This document shows, one piece after another, positions 1 through 8,664 of a DNA stretch of 64,000 bases (its first letter is position 1; each line of letters starts with the position of its first letter). Both the position numbers and the translations under genes were made by a program. Below the pieces are notes generated by a model. It had not been told where the DNA came from. It did not search any database and was given only the letters and a program-made list of their open reading frames with translations. Source of the stretch: Roseobacter litoralis Och 149 (GTDB lineage: Bacteria > Pseudomonadota > Alphaproteobacteria > Rhodobacterales > Rhodobacteraceae); the NCBI RefSeq assembly GCF_000154785.2, contig NC_015730.1:4239501-4303500 (forward strand), read 5' to 3'.

Positions 1-1338
1 GCGTATTTTCTGGGTGCCGCCATCCTGCTGAGCACCGCTGACCCGCGGCTTTTGATCCCGCTGTTGGGATGGTTTGTACTATATGGTGCGTTGGTGCGCT
101 GGACGGTTTTGCGCGTGGGGCCTGCGTCTGAAGCTGCATCAAATGCCCGTTCCAAGCTGACGGGGCGGTTGGTGGATGCCTATACCAACATCCATTCGGT
201 CAAGATGTTTGCCCATCACGAACGCGAAATTGATTATGCCCGCGAGGCGATCGAAGAGACCCGCGTCACATTCCAGAAAGAAATGCGCATTTTCACCAAG
301 ATGGATGTGGTTCTGGTCATACTGAATGGTGTGTTGATCATCGGCGTTGTCGGCTGGGCGATGTTGTTGTGGGTGCAGGGAACGGCCAGCGTTGGTGTGG
401 TCGCGGCGGCCACGGCGCTGACGCTTCGGCTGAATGCGATGACGGGTTGGATCATGTGGGCGCTGACCAGCTTTTTCCGGGAATTGGGCGTGGTGGCTGA
501 GGGGATGCAGACCATCGCGCAGCCCATAACGCTCACCGATAATGCCGCTGCAAAACCGCTGCACCTGACCTCGGGTGAGATTTCGATCGAAGGGTTAAGC
601 CACCATTACGGGCGCACCAGCGGTGGTCTGGACAGGATTGATCTGACCATTCGTCGCGGCGAAAAGGTCGGGTTGATCGGTCGATCTGGTGCCGGTAAAT
701 CCACCTTGGTCAAATTGCTGCTGCGCTTTTATGACGTCGAAGCGGGCAGGATCACCATTGATGGGCAGGATATCAGCACGGTCCGGCAAGACAGTCTGCG
801 TCTGGCCATTGGTATGGTGCAGCAGGACAGCTCGCTTTTGCATCGTTCTGTGCGGGACAACCTGCTTTATGGCAGGGCGGGTGCAGGCGAAGATGAGATG
901 ATTGCGGCGGCCAAACAGGCACAGGCGCATGAGTTCATCCTCGACCTTGAGGATCCCGAAGGTCGTCGTGGATATGACGCGCATGTCGGTGAGCGGGGCG
1001 TCAAACTGTCAGGGGGGCAGCGTCAGCGTATCACGCTGGCACGGGTCATTCTGAAAGACGCGCCGATCCTGTTGCTGGACGAGGCGACCTCCGCGCTCGA
1101 CAGCGAAGTCGAAGCCGCCATTCAGGATACGCTCTATGGCATGATGGAAGGTAAAACCGTCATTGCGATTGCGCACCGCCTCTCCACCATCGCCAAGATG
1201 GACCGGATTCTGGTGATGGATAAGGGGCGAATTGTCGAAGATGGCAGCCATGACGCGCTTTTGTCCAAAGGCGGGCTATATGCAGATTTCTGGGCCCGCC
1301 AGTCAGGTGGATTTCTGAGTGTTGAGGAAAACGTGTGA
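1..1338 (+). CDS. ABC exporter half-transporter (permease + ATPase), 5' end outside window
   Basis: The reading frame is open from base 1, so the start codon lies upstream; 445 residues are visible. The N-terminal part is the end of a type I exporter membrane domain with hydrophobic segments. The rest is a nucleotide-binding domain with Walker A GRSGAGKST (about base 678), signature LSGGQ (about base 1006) and Walker B LLLDEATSALD. Family knowledge: such half-transporters (MsbA/HlyB-like) export lipids, peptides or drugs across the inner membrane; the substrate cannot be read from sequence. It overlaps the next half-transporter by 4 bp, so a heterodimer is the likely assembly (inference). Confidence 0.9.
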   Translation, partial: AYFLGAAILLSTADPRLLIPLLGWFVLYGALVRWTVLRVGPASEAASNARSKLTGRLVDAYTNIHSVKMFAHHEREIDYAREAIEETRVTFQKEMRIFTKMDVVLVILNGVLIIGVVGWAMLLWVQGTASVGVVAAATALTLRLNAMTGWIMWALTSFFRELGVVAEGMQTIAQPITLTDNAAAKPLHLTSGEISIEGLSHHYGRTSGGLDRIDLTIRRGEKVGLIGRSGAGKSTLVKLLLRFYDVEAGRITIDGQDISTVRQDSLRLAIGMVQQDSSLLHRSVRDNLLYGRAGAGEDEMIAAAKQAQAHEFILDLEDPEGRRGYDAHVGERGVKLSGGQRQRITLARVILKDAPILLLDEATSALDSEVEAAIQDTLYGMMEGKTVIAIAHRLSTIAKMDRILVMDKGRIVEDGSHDALLSKGGLYADFWARQSGGFLSVEENV

Positions 1339-3167
1339 ATATTGGAGGCTGGATAGACGCGTTTCGCCGTGCCGAGGGACCCCCGCCGCAGTCGCTTGGG
1401 CCGTTTATGCGCTGGTGCCTGTCAGGATCGTGGCCTGCATTGTGGTTGGCCACCATATTCTCGGCATTGGCCGGCGCGATGGAGGTCGGCACGGCCCTGA
1501 TTCTCGGGCTGGTCATTGACGCCACGGCGAATTCCACGCCGGATCAGTTTTATTCCGGTGACAACCTGCCTGTCGTGGTCGGCGCTGTGGCCTTCTTCCT
1601 GCTGGCGCGTCCTGTTCTATATGGTCTGTCGTCGGCCACGAACTCCATCGTTGTGATGCCGAATGTGAACCCGCTGGTGTTGTCGCGTTTGCACAGGTGG
1701 ACTTTGGGCCAGACGGTCGGGTTTTTTGACAATGATTTTGCAGGGCGGATTGCGCAGAAACAGATGCAGGCGGCGCGGGCGGTTACGGATGTGGTGTCTG
1801 AACTGATCAATGTCGTGGCCTTTGCGCTGGCGGCCCTGATCGGTTCTGTTGCGTTGCTTTTTGCAATCGACTGGCGTGTCGCACTTTGCTTTGCGGTTTG
1901 GCTCGTTGTCTATTTCGCGCTGATCAACTGGTTCCTGCCCCGCATCCGTGAGCGTTCGGCGCGGCGTGCTGGTGCGCGGGCCATGGTGTCCGGGCAGATC
2001 GTCGATACCATTACCAATATCAAAATGGTCAAGCTTTTTGCCCATGCCGAGTACGAAGACCGGGCCGCTTTGGGCGCGATGCAGACGTTCCGCGAACGCG
2101 CCCTTGCGTTCGGGTATCTTTCAGCAGGGTTCCGCTTTGCGCTCATGTCGCTGGCGGGGCTTTTACCTGTATTGCTGATCGGCGGGACGATCACGCTGTG
2201 GCAGGCAGGGCAGGCCACACAAGGCGATATCGTTGCGGCGGGTGCCGTGGCGATCCGCATTGCGCAAATGACCGGGTGGGTCAGCTTCACGCTGATGCAG
2301 ATTTACTCCAACATCGGTGAAGTCGAAGACGGGATCAAAACGCTGACACCGCGCCAGCGTATTGAGGATAATGCCAGCGCTATGGCGCTTGAGGTGCCCG
2401 CCGGGCAGATCGAACTGCATGATCTGGGCTTTGCCTATGGGCGTCAAACGGGTGGTGTGCAGGGGATCAACCTGACCGTTCACCCAGGCGAGAAAATCGG
2501 CATTGTCGGGGCATCCGGGGTGGGTAAATCCACGCTCGTGGCACTTTTGTTGCGTCTTTATGATCCCGAAAAGGGCAAGATCACGATTGATGGCGCGGAT
2601 ATCACGCAGGTGACACAGGAAAGCTTGCGCAGAAATATCGGGATGGTCACGCAGGAAACGGCCATGTTCAACCGCTCTGCCATGGATAATATCCTCTATG
2701 GTCGACCCGATGCGACACGCGAAGAGGTGATTGCCGCGGCGCAAAAGGCCGAGGCACACGCCTTTATCCAGGACCTTGAGGATCATCGCGGACGCACGGG
2801 CTACGATGCCCATCTGGGCGAACGGGGCGTGAAACTGTCGGGCGGGCAACGCCAGCGGATTGCTTTGGCGCGCGCCATTCTCAAGGATGCGCCGATCCTT
2901 GTTCTGGACGAAGCGACAAGCGCCCTCGACAGTGAGGTCGAAGCGGCCATTCAATCCGCGCTGGAGCGGGTGATGGATGGTAAAACCGTTCTGGCCATTG
3001 CGCACAGGCTTTCCACGCTGACCGAAATGGACCGGATCATTGTAATGAAAGACGGCCAGATCGTGGAAGATGGCCGTCACGAGGTACTGCTGGCACAGCA
3101 AGGCCTCTATGCGCAGTACTGGGACCGGCAGTCGGGCGGGTTTATTCGCACGCAGGCGGCGGAGTAG
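1335..3167 (+). CDS. ABC exporter half-transporter, second subunit of tandem pair
   Basis: A 610-residue fused permease/ATPase, complete. It starts at GTG 1335, whose last two bases belong to the stop codon of the preceding gene, indicating translational coupling. Residues 1 to about 330 form the six-helix exporter domain; Walker A GASGVGKST is near residue 392, LSGGQ near 501, followed by LVLDEATSALDSE. It is clearly paralogous to the upstream gene through the ATPase domain (shared GYDAH.GERGVKLSGGQRQR pattern), suggesting tandem duplication. Both ATPases keep the canonical motifs, so neither half looks catalytically dead. Substrate unknown. Confidence 0.93.
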   Translation: MNIGGWIDAFRRAEGPPPQSLGPFMRWCLSGSWPALWLATIFSALAGAMEVGTALILGLVIDATANSTPDQFYSGDNLPVVVGAVAFFLLARPVLYGLSSATNSIVVMPNVNPLVLSRLHRWTLGQTVGFFDNDFAGRIAQKQMQAARAVTDVVSELINVVAFALAALIGSVALLFAIDWRVALCFAVWLVVYFALINWFLPRIRERSARRAGARAMVSGQIVDTITNIKMVKLFAHAEYEDRAALGAMQTFRERALAFGYLSAGFRFALMSLAGLLPVLLIGGTITLWQAGQATQGDIVAAGAVAIRIAQMTGWVSFTLMQIYSNIGEVEDGIKTLTPRQRIEDNASAMALEVPAGQIELHDLGFAYGRQTGGVQGINLTVHPGEKIGIVGASGVGKSTLVALLLRLYDPEKGKITIDGADITQVTQESLRRNIGMVTQETAMFNRSAMDNILYGRPDATREEVIAAAQKAEAHAFIQDLEDHRGRTGYDAHLGERGVKLSGGQRQRIALARAILKDAPILVLDEATSALDSEVEAAIQSALERVMDGKTVLAIAHRLSTLTEMDRIIVMKDGQIVEDGRHEVLLAQQGLYAQYWDRQSGGFIRTQAAE

Positions 3168-3205
3168 GGCTGGCAGCGGCCCTCATTCAAACGTAAAGCA
3201 GTCCC

Positions 3206-4432
3206 ATGACAGAACTTTTGATCAAACGCTTGGGGCTTCATGGGGATGGAATCGCCGAAGGCCCGGTCTATGTGCCGCGCGTTTTGCCCGGTGAAACGGT
3301 TGAGGGCCGTATCGACGGGCAGATGCTGCACGATGTCAAAGTGCTCCGGCCCTCAGATCGGCGCGTTGCCGCACCTTGTCCGCATTACAAATCCTGTGGT
3401 GGATGTCAGTTGCAACATGCGGATGATGCGTTTGTGGCCGATTGGAAGGTGGACGTCGTCCGTCAGGCGCTTTCCAGCCACAACCTTGAGACCGTTTTTC
3501 GCGAGATCGAAACATCACCGCCTAAATCGCGTCGCCGTGCTGGCTTTGCGGCGCGGCGCACGAAGAAGGGTGCCATGGTCGGGTTTCACGGGCGCGCCTC
3601 AGACACGATCATCCCGGTCGAACGCTGCGAGATTCTGGACCCGGGCGTTTTGCAGGGCGCGCGCATCGCAGAAGAGTTGGCGATCGCAGGCGCCAGTCGC
3701 AAAACCGCACTGGCGGTCAGCGTAACGCTGGGCAAATCCGGGCTGGATGTGGCGGCATCAAAAGGAAAGCCGCTGGATGGGCCGCTGCGCCAGCGTCTTG
3801 CCGCGATTTGCGAGGCAGAAGTCATTGCGCGACTGTCGTGGGACGACGAGATCGTCGCTGTGCGGACCCCGCCGCTTTACGAATTCGACCGTATCAGTGT
3901 TTCACCCCCGCCCGGCGCCTTCTTGCAGGCGACACTCCATGGGGAGGCGGCATTGCTGTCCGCCGTGCGCGAAATCACGCGCGGCGCGGGCAGGATCGTC
4001 GATCTGTTTGCCGGTTGCGGCACCTTTGCGTTGCCCTTAGCGCGCCACAGCGAAGTGCACGCGGTTGAAGGCGACGGCGACATGATCGCAGCGCTGGATG
4101 CGGGTTGGCGTCATGCGGATGGTTTGAAAAATGTCACAACAGAAACGCGCGATCTGTTCCGCCGCCCACTCGTGCCGATGGAGTTGACCAAGGTGGATGC
4201 GGTCGTGCTGGACCCACCGCGCGCAGGGGCCGAGGCGCAGGTGGTCGAGCTTGCCAAGGCTGATGTGCCGCGACTGGCCTATGTATCGTGCAATCCCGTG
4301 ACATTCGCGCGCGATGCGGCCGTGTTATGTGCTGCCGGCTATGTGCTGGACTGGGTTCAGGTGGTGGATCAATTCCGCTGGTCCGCGCACGTAGAGCTTG
4401 CCGCGAGCTTTACCGCTGCACATATGCGGTAA
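3206..4432 (+). CDS. Class I SAM-dependent 5-methyluridine RNA methyltransferase (TrmA/RlmC/RlmD family)
   Basis: A 408-residue member of the RumA/TrmA family that methylates C5 of uridine in 23S rRNA or tRNA. Visible features: a short TRAM-like N-terminus; three iron-sulfur cysteines in CPHYKSCGGC (about residues 58-67) with a fourth in ERCEIL (about 141); SAM site DLFAGCGTF (about 266); DPPRAG (about 336); nucleophile in YVSCNP (about 362). The [4Fe-4S] set points to RlmC/RlmD-type rather than TrmA, which lacks the cluster, but the target base cannot be fixed from sequence. It lies 38 bp after the ABC pair on the same strand. Confidence 0.9.
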   Translation: MTELLIKRLGLHGDGIAEGPVYVPRVLPGETVEGRIDGQMLHDVKVLRPSDRRVAAPCPHYKSCGGCQLQHADDAFVADWKVDVVRQALSSHNLETVFREIETSPPKSRRRAGFAARRTKKGAMVGFHGRASDTIIPVERCEILDPGVLQGARIAEELAIAGASRKTALAVSVTLGKSGLDVAASKGKPLDGPLRQRLAAICEAEVIARLSWDDEIVAVRTPPLYEFDRISVSPPPGAFLQATLHGEAALLSAVREITRGAGRIVDLFAGCGTFALPLARHSEVHAVEGDGDMIAALDAGWRHADGLKNVTTETRDLFRRPLVPMELTKVDAVVLDPPRAGAEAQVVELAKADVPRLAYVSCNPVTFARDAAVLCAAGYVLDWVQVVDQFRWSAHVELAASFTAAHMR

Positions 4433-4451
4433 GCGCATAAAGGAGAGCCCG

Positions 4452-5231
4452 ATGGGTGTAAGAGAGCAACTTGATATCTGGCTGGACAATCGTTGGGTGA
4501 CGAACCTCGTGATTGCCGTGATTATCTTCAACGCCATTCTTTTGGGGATGGAAACCTCGCCCGAGATCATGTCCGTGGCGGGCGATCTGATCATCATGCT
4601 GGACAAGGCCTGTCTTACCTTTTTCGTTGTCGAGATTTTCCTGAAACTGGTCGCACGCGGGCGGCGTTTTTTCAAAAGCGGCTGGAATATCTTTGATGTC
4701 CTGATTGTTGGCGCGGCCCTCGTTCCGGGATCGCAAACGATGTCGGTGCTGCGGGCCCTGCGTATCCTGCGGGTGCTGCGCGTTATTTCCGTCGCGCCCA
4801 GCCTGCGCCGCGTGGTTGAAGGGTTTGTGACGGCCCTGCCGGGTATGGGCAGTGTTTTCGTTCTGATGGCGATCATCTTTTACATCGGGTCGGTCATTTC
4901 AACGAAACTGTTTGCGGCCAGTTTTCCGCAATGGTTCGGGTCGCTGCCGCAAAGTGGATATACGCTTTTTCAGATCATGACGCTGGAAAGCTGGTCGATG
5001 GGAATCGTGCGCCCTGTGATGGAGGTTTATCCCTATGCCTGGATGTTTTTCATTCCCTTCATCATGATGACGACGTTTGCGGTCGTGAACCTGTTGGTGG
5101 GTTTGATCGTGAATTCCATGCAGGACGCGCACCAGCAAGAGGCGGGCGAGCAAACGGATGCCTACCGGGATGAGGTGCTTTCCCGATTGGTGGCGATTGA
5201 AAAGAAACTGAACGACAAGCCGCCGTCCTAA
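4452..5231 (+). CDS. Voltage-gated sodium channel subunit (NaChBac/BacNav type)
   Basis: A 259-residue six-helix channel subunit that should form a homotetramer. Start ATG 4452 is chosen because AAAGGAG lies directly before it. S4 carries regularly spaced arginines (VLRALRILRVLRVI, about residues 99-112). The pore loop holds TLESWS (about 177-182), matching the TLESW selectivity filter of bacterial Na+ channels. S6 follows with VVNLLVGLIVNSMQ, then a C-terminal tail with a helical, coiled-coil-like segment. Established: such channels conduct Na+ after depolarisation and occur in marine proteobacteria including Roseobacter denitrificans. Gating properties cannot be read here. Probably transcribed with the methyltransferase 19 bp upstream. 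Confidence 0.93.
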   Translation: MGVREQLDIWLDNRWVTNLVIAVIIFNAILLGMETSPEIMSVAGDLIIMLDKACLTFFVVEIFLKLVARGRRFFKSGWNIFDVLIVGAALVPGSQTMSVLRALRILRVLRVISVAPSLRRVVEGFVTALPGMGSVFVLMAIIFYIGSVISTKLFAASFPQWFGSLPQSGYTLFQIMTLESWSMGIVRPVMEVYPYAWMFFIPFIMMTTFAVVNLLVGLIVNSMQDAHQQEAGEQTDAYRDEVLSRLVAIEKKLNDKPPS

Positions 5232-5288
5232 CGTTTTTGTGACCTTGCTTAACGTCTTGGCCATGCTAAACGTTTAAAAAAGAGCAGA

Positions 5289-5819
5289 ATGTCGGAACGA
5301 CAAAACAGGACAGCAAAAATGCGTCGACGAGAGTTATTGATGGGGACAGCCGCGTTGCTGTCCTTGAGCGCCTGCGCGACAGGATCGAAATTTAAACGAT
5401 ACTCAGGCCCGGAAGTGACATTTGTTGTGGTGAACAAGGGTGCGCGACGGATGCATCTTTTGCACAACGAATCGCTGCTGAAAAGTTACGATATCCATCT
5501 TGGCTTTGCGCCGGTTGGACACAAACAGTTCGAAGGGGATGGTAAAACACCTGAGGGGCTGTATCGCATTGATCGCCGCAACCCGAACAGTGATTTCCAT
5601 CTGTCGCTTGGCATTTCCTACCCCAATGTGAACGACTACGCGGCGGCCAAGGCGGTCGGGAAATCAGCGGGTGGTGACATTTTCATACATGGGCAGAAAT
5701 CACCCTTTAGAAATGACGACCCTGATTGGACATGGGGATGTATCGCCGTCACGAATCCGGAAATGGAAGAAATCTACGCGATGGTCCAAAACGATACGCT
5801 GATCCAGTTGAATGCCTGA
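5289..5819 (+). CDS. L,D-transpeptidase-fold (YkuD) lipoprotein, YafK-like
   Basis: A 176-residue YkuD-domain protein. The hydrophobic N-terminus ends in LLSLSAC, a lipobox, after an RRR stretch, so it is probably a lipoprotein exported through the inner membrane. Catalytic His is at about 134 (IHG) and Cys at about 151 (WGCIAV), the HG...GC pattern of L,D-transpeptidases. Established roles of the family are 3-3 crosslinking, attaching lipoproteins to peptidoglycan, or (YafK/DpaA) removing them; which one applies is not decided here. The in-frame ATG at 5319 is an equally good start. It is convergent with the CAP lipoprotein 4 bp downstream. Confidence 0.85.
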   Translation: MSERQNRTAKMRRRELLMGTAALLSLSACATGSKFKRYSGPEVTFVVVNKGARRMHLLHNESLLKSYDIHLGFAPVGHKQFEGDGKTPEGLYRIDRRNPNSDFHLSLGISYPNVNDYAAAKAVGKSAGGDIFIHGQKSPFRNDDPDWTWGCIAVTNPEMEEIYAMVQNDTLIQLNA

Positions 5820-5823
5820 CGTA

Positions 5824-6369
5824 TCAGGTCCCGAGACCTGAAGAAGCACCTGAAGATTTGCCAAGGATCAAGGTCCACCAAATCTTGCCTTTGCTCTCCT
5901 GAAACCAGGCAAAACCCAGACGGTCTGCGTCGGGGGACAGAATAACGCGCCGGGTGTCGGGCTTTTCCATCCAGGCGGCAAGTGTTTCGATCTCGGTTTC
6001 ATAGGTTTCCGAGATGTTTTCACCAACAAGCGTGCCGGAAAAACCAACCCGCTGCACACGATCAATCGGCGACGAGCCATCCGATCCAAAGTGCCATGGC
6101 CTGTTTTGCACGGACATATCCCGCGAATGTGTCGCCGCGGCTGCATTTAGTTGTGCATCGAGCGCTACAGGGGCCTGACCCGAGGCGGAGCGCAAGGCGT
6201 TCACCGCATCCAGCATTCGGAACTGAATATTCGCCGTATCACGGTCTTTGATTCGGTAAAGTTGCGGCAATGGTTTACCGTCAGAGCCCAACCGCGAGCT
6301 CGATGACGTCGGCGCACAGGCAGACAGAGCGACGGTCAACGCAATAAGCAGCGATATCAGGCGGATCAT
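5824..6369 (-). CDS. CAP/SCP-domain lipoprotein
   Basis: A 181-residue protein. Start ATG 6369 is preceded on its strand by GAGGAG and begins a signal peptide with lipobox TVALSAC, so a lipid-anchored envelope protein is expected. The mature part is a CAP domain: LDAVNALRSASG at its start, LNAAAATHSRDM with the conserved His, and GENIS. Bacterial CAP proteins are extracytoplasmic and mostly of unknown function. Its position between two L,D-transpeptidase-fold genes suggests a cell-wall role (inference). A longer in-frame reading upstream exists but starts outside any ribosome-binding context. Confidence 0.85.
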   Translation of the reverse strand: MIRLISLLIALTVALSACAPTSSSSRLGSDGKPLPQLYRIKDRDTANIQFRMLDAVNALRSASGQAPVALDAQLNAAAATHSRDMSVQNRPWHFGSDGSSPIDRVQRVGFSGTLVGENISETYETEIETLAAWMEKPDTRRVILSPDADRLGFAWFQESKGKIWWTLILGKSSGASSGLGT

Positions 6370-6533
6370 TCGGTTCTCCTCAAACGGTCGTGTTGCCACA
6401 TATCGCGCAATCGGCGATATATCAAACGCACTCGCATCAAGCCGGTGTGATGACATCTCTTTGATTTGCGACTGAGGCATTCTGGCCATATTGTTGCGCA
6501 AACCCAGTATTACGAAATTTATGGAGACATCTA

Positions 6534-7145
6534 ATGTCTGAACCGAACTTCAAGAAACCCGGACGCCGGGCATTTCTGGCAGGCAGTGCTGCTTTGCTGG
6601 CGTCTCCGGTGATCGCGCAGGATCTGGGATCGGTCAATTCCTCGGGCACCACACAGGGTGAGCGGGATCTGACGGAATCGGTGCGCCGCAATATATCGAG
6701 CTTTCGCACACTTGACTGGCAGCCTTATTTCTCAGACCTGAGAAAAGGCGCGATCCTTGTCGATATCGACAGCCGGGCGCTTCATTACTGGGCGGAGGGT
6801 GGCGATTTCTATAAACTCTATCCATCAAGCGTGCCGCTCTCCGAAGAGTTGACCCGTCGTGGACGCACCAAAATCGTGCGCAAGGTCGAGGGTCCAAGCT
6901 GGCGGCCCACGCCCTCCATGTTGGAACGCAACCCGGATTGGCCAGAATTTATTGGCCCGGGACCCGATAACCCCATGGGTACGCACGCTCTTTATCTGAG
7001 CTGGACCTACTACAGAATCCACGGAACGCATGACACCCGGAAAATCGGTCGGCAATCGTCCAATGGCTGCATCGGGCTTTTCAATGAACACATTGCTGAA
7101 CTTTTCGAACTGTCTGAAGTCGGCACACAGGTGTTGCTAATTTGA
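6534..7145 (+). CDS. L,D-transpeptidase (ErfK/YbiS/YcfS-type YkuD domain), probable Tat export
   Basis: A 203-residue protein. The N-terminus has GRRAFLAGSAALLASPVIAQ, a twin-arginine-like signal with an AQ cleavage site. The YkuD domain ends with catalytic His about 163 (RIHGT) and Cys about 179 in SSNGCIGL; the usual motif is SxGCxR(L/M), so Arg is replaced by Gly after Ile. The family crosslinks peptidoglycan 3-3 or attaches outer-membrane lipoproteins. It is the second YkuD-fold gene within 2 kb and is divergent from the CAP lipoprotein, with 164 bp between them available for two promoters. Confidence 0.88.
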   Translation: MSEPNFKKPGRRAFLAGSAALLASPVIAQDLGSVNSSGTTQGERDLTESVRRNISSFRTLDWQPYFSDLRKGAILVDIDSRALHYWAEGGDFYKLYPSSVPLSEELTRRGRTKIVRKVEGPSWRPTPSMLERNPDWPEFIGPGPDNPMGTHALYLSWTYYRIHGTHDTRKIGRQSSNGCIGLFNEHIAELFELSEVGTQVLLI

Positions 7146-7286
7146 CGACATCTCGGCGGTTTGCGGCTAAAAAAGTGGAATCTGGTTTGCAAAAACAAAC
7201 CTTTGGTGCTTTACAGTCAATCACGACGTAATACTTGGGCGTGTGCTATCGCTTTGCGTGGCATGCCTTTTCTGGAGGTTTAATAC

Positions 7287-7463
7287 ATGAAAAAACTCGT
7301 TCTCGCAGCGGCTTTCGCAGCAGCAGCATCGACAGCATTTGCTGGTTCTTTGGAAGAGCCAATTGTTGAAGCACCGGTCATCGTAGAAGAAACACAAGGT
7401 TCTTCCGCGGGTATCCTGCTTCCACTGCTCCTGCTCGTTATCGTTGCAGCAGCTGTTTCCTAA
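7287..7463 (+). CDS. 58-residue exported peptide with C-terminal hydrophobic segment
   Basis: A small gene with a strong site (GGAGG at about 7274) and its own terminator 18 bp downstream. The product starts MKKLVLAAAFAAAAS, a clear Sec signal with probable cleavage after AFA (residue 19). The mature part, about 39 residues, has an acidic stretch (EEPIVEAPVIVEET) followed by GILLPLLLLVIVAAAVS, a hydrophobic helix at the very C-terminus. The product would be a tiny periplasmic-facing, tail-anchored peptide. No catalytic residues and no recognised family. The monocistronic layout with strong signals suggests abundant expression (inference). Confidence 0.75.
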   Translation: MKKLVLAAAFAAAASTAFAGSLEEPIVEAPVIVEETQGSSAGILLPLLLLVIVAAAVS

Positions 7464-7480
7464 TAGGAATTCAAGCTATT

Positions 7481-7516
7481 AAAAAAGGCGGTGCTTTTCA
7501 GCGCCGCCTTTTTTTA
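7481..7516. terminator. Bidirectional Rho-independent terminator
   Basis: The stem GGCGGTGC/GCGCCGCC with loop TTTTCA is flanked by six A on the left and seven T on the right, so it can end transcripts from both the small peptide gene (plus) and hemH (minus). Confidence 0.88.
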
Positions 7517-7529
7517 TTGTCCGATATGA

Positions 7530-8609
7530 TCAGTTTTGTGGCTCGATCCAACCTTTGAGGTTGTCTTCGATCGTGTTGCACAGCGCGGTTATATGCGCGT
7601 CATCATCGTTCAGGCAGGGAATATAGGTGAACTGTTCACCGCCCGCCTCTTCAAAGCTCTCTTTGATTTCTTCGTTGATCTCTTCAAGTGTCTCAATGCA
7701 GTCCGCCGAGAATGCGGGCGCGCAGACGGCGATGTTCTTTTTACCCGCTTCTGCCAGCCTTGCGACTTCCTCGACGGTATAGGGTTGCAACCATTCTTCG
7801 GGACCAAACTTGGACTGGAACGTCGTCGTGATCTCGGTATCCGCCCAGCCCAACCGCTCTTTGAGCAGTCGCGTCGTTTTCTGGCACTGGCAATGATAGG
7901 GGTCACCCTCCATCAGATAGCGGATCGGAACGCCGTGGTATGAACAGACCAGAATATCGGGTTTGGTCACCATCCCGGCGTAGGCTTTTTCAATCGACTG
8001 TGCCAGCGCCTCAATATAGTCGGGGCGATCGAAATAGGGATCGACCGTGCGGGTCGTCGGTTGCCATTTCTCATAGGTCAGCGAGCGGAAAAACTCATCA
8101 TTTGCCGTGGCTGATGTCGCACCCGCATAGTGCGGGTAAAGCGGGAAAAACAGTATCTTACGGCATCCTGCTGCCGTCATCGCGGCAACTTTGGATCGGG
8201 TGGACGGATTGCCGTAACGCATGCAGAAATCAACCATGACTTCGTCGCCATGCCTCTTGGTCATCACCTCTTTGACCTTTTTGGTCTGGGCTTTTGTGAT
8301 CGTCATCAACGGGCTTTCACCGTCTTCTTCGTTCCAGATAGATTTATACGCAGCGCCGCTGGAAAAGGGTCGCTTGGACAGAATGATCAACTGCAGCAAC
8401 GGCTGCCAGATCCAGGGGCTATAATCGATAACGCGGCGGTCAGACAGGAACTCGTTGAGATACCGGCGCATCGACCAGTAGTCGTAATTGTCCGGCGTCC
8501 CAAGATTTGCCAGCAAAATGCCGATCTTGGGCTTGGCGACCTCCGGATGGTCGGTCGCTGCATGCGTGGGCCGTGCCATTGCCTTCACTGTGGAGCTGCT
8601 ATCCAGCAT
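7530..8609 (-). CDS. hemH: Ferrochelatase
   Basis: A 359-residue enzyme inserting Fe2+ into protoporphyrin IX, the last step of protoheme synthesis, at the inner face of the membrane. Family motifs: ILLANLGTP near the N-terminus, the catalytic His in SYHGVP (H225), CQCQKT, TFQSKFGPEEWL, and the conserved acidic residue in SADCIETLEE (E306). Start 8609 is supported by AAGGAAG upstream. An alternative ATG ten codons later is possible. The gene stands alone between a bidirectional terminator and the methyltransferase gene. Confidence 0.96.
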   Translation of the reverse strand: MLDSSSTVKAMARPTHAATDHPEVAKPKIGILLANLGTPDNYDYWSMRRYLNEFLSDRRVIDYSPWIWQPLLQLIILSKRPFSSGAAYKSIWNEEDGESPLMTITKAQTKKVKEVMTKRHGDEVMVDFCMRYGNPSTRSKVAAMTAAGCRKILFFPLYPHYAGATSATANDEFFRSLTYEKWQPTTRTVDPYFDRPDYIEALAQSIEKAYAGMVTKPDILVCSYHGVPIRYLMEGDPYHCQCQKTTRLLKERLGWADTEITTTFQSKFGPEEWLQPYTVEEVARLAEAGKKNIAVCAPAFSADCIETLEEINEEIKESFEEAGGEQFTYIPCLNDDDAHITALCNTIEDNLKGWIEPQN

Positions 8610-8664
8610 GTTGTCTTCCTTGTCTACAGGCCATGACCGTCAGATAGACGGTTTTTGGCTCGGG

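Noticed and set aside
2163..3101. Open frame of 312 codons antisense to the second ABC exporter gene
   Set aside because: Shadow of the ATPase domain.
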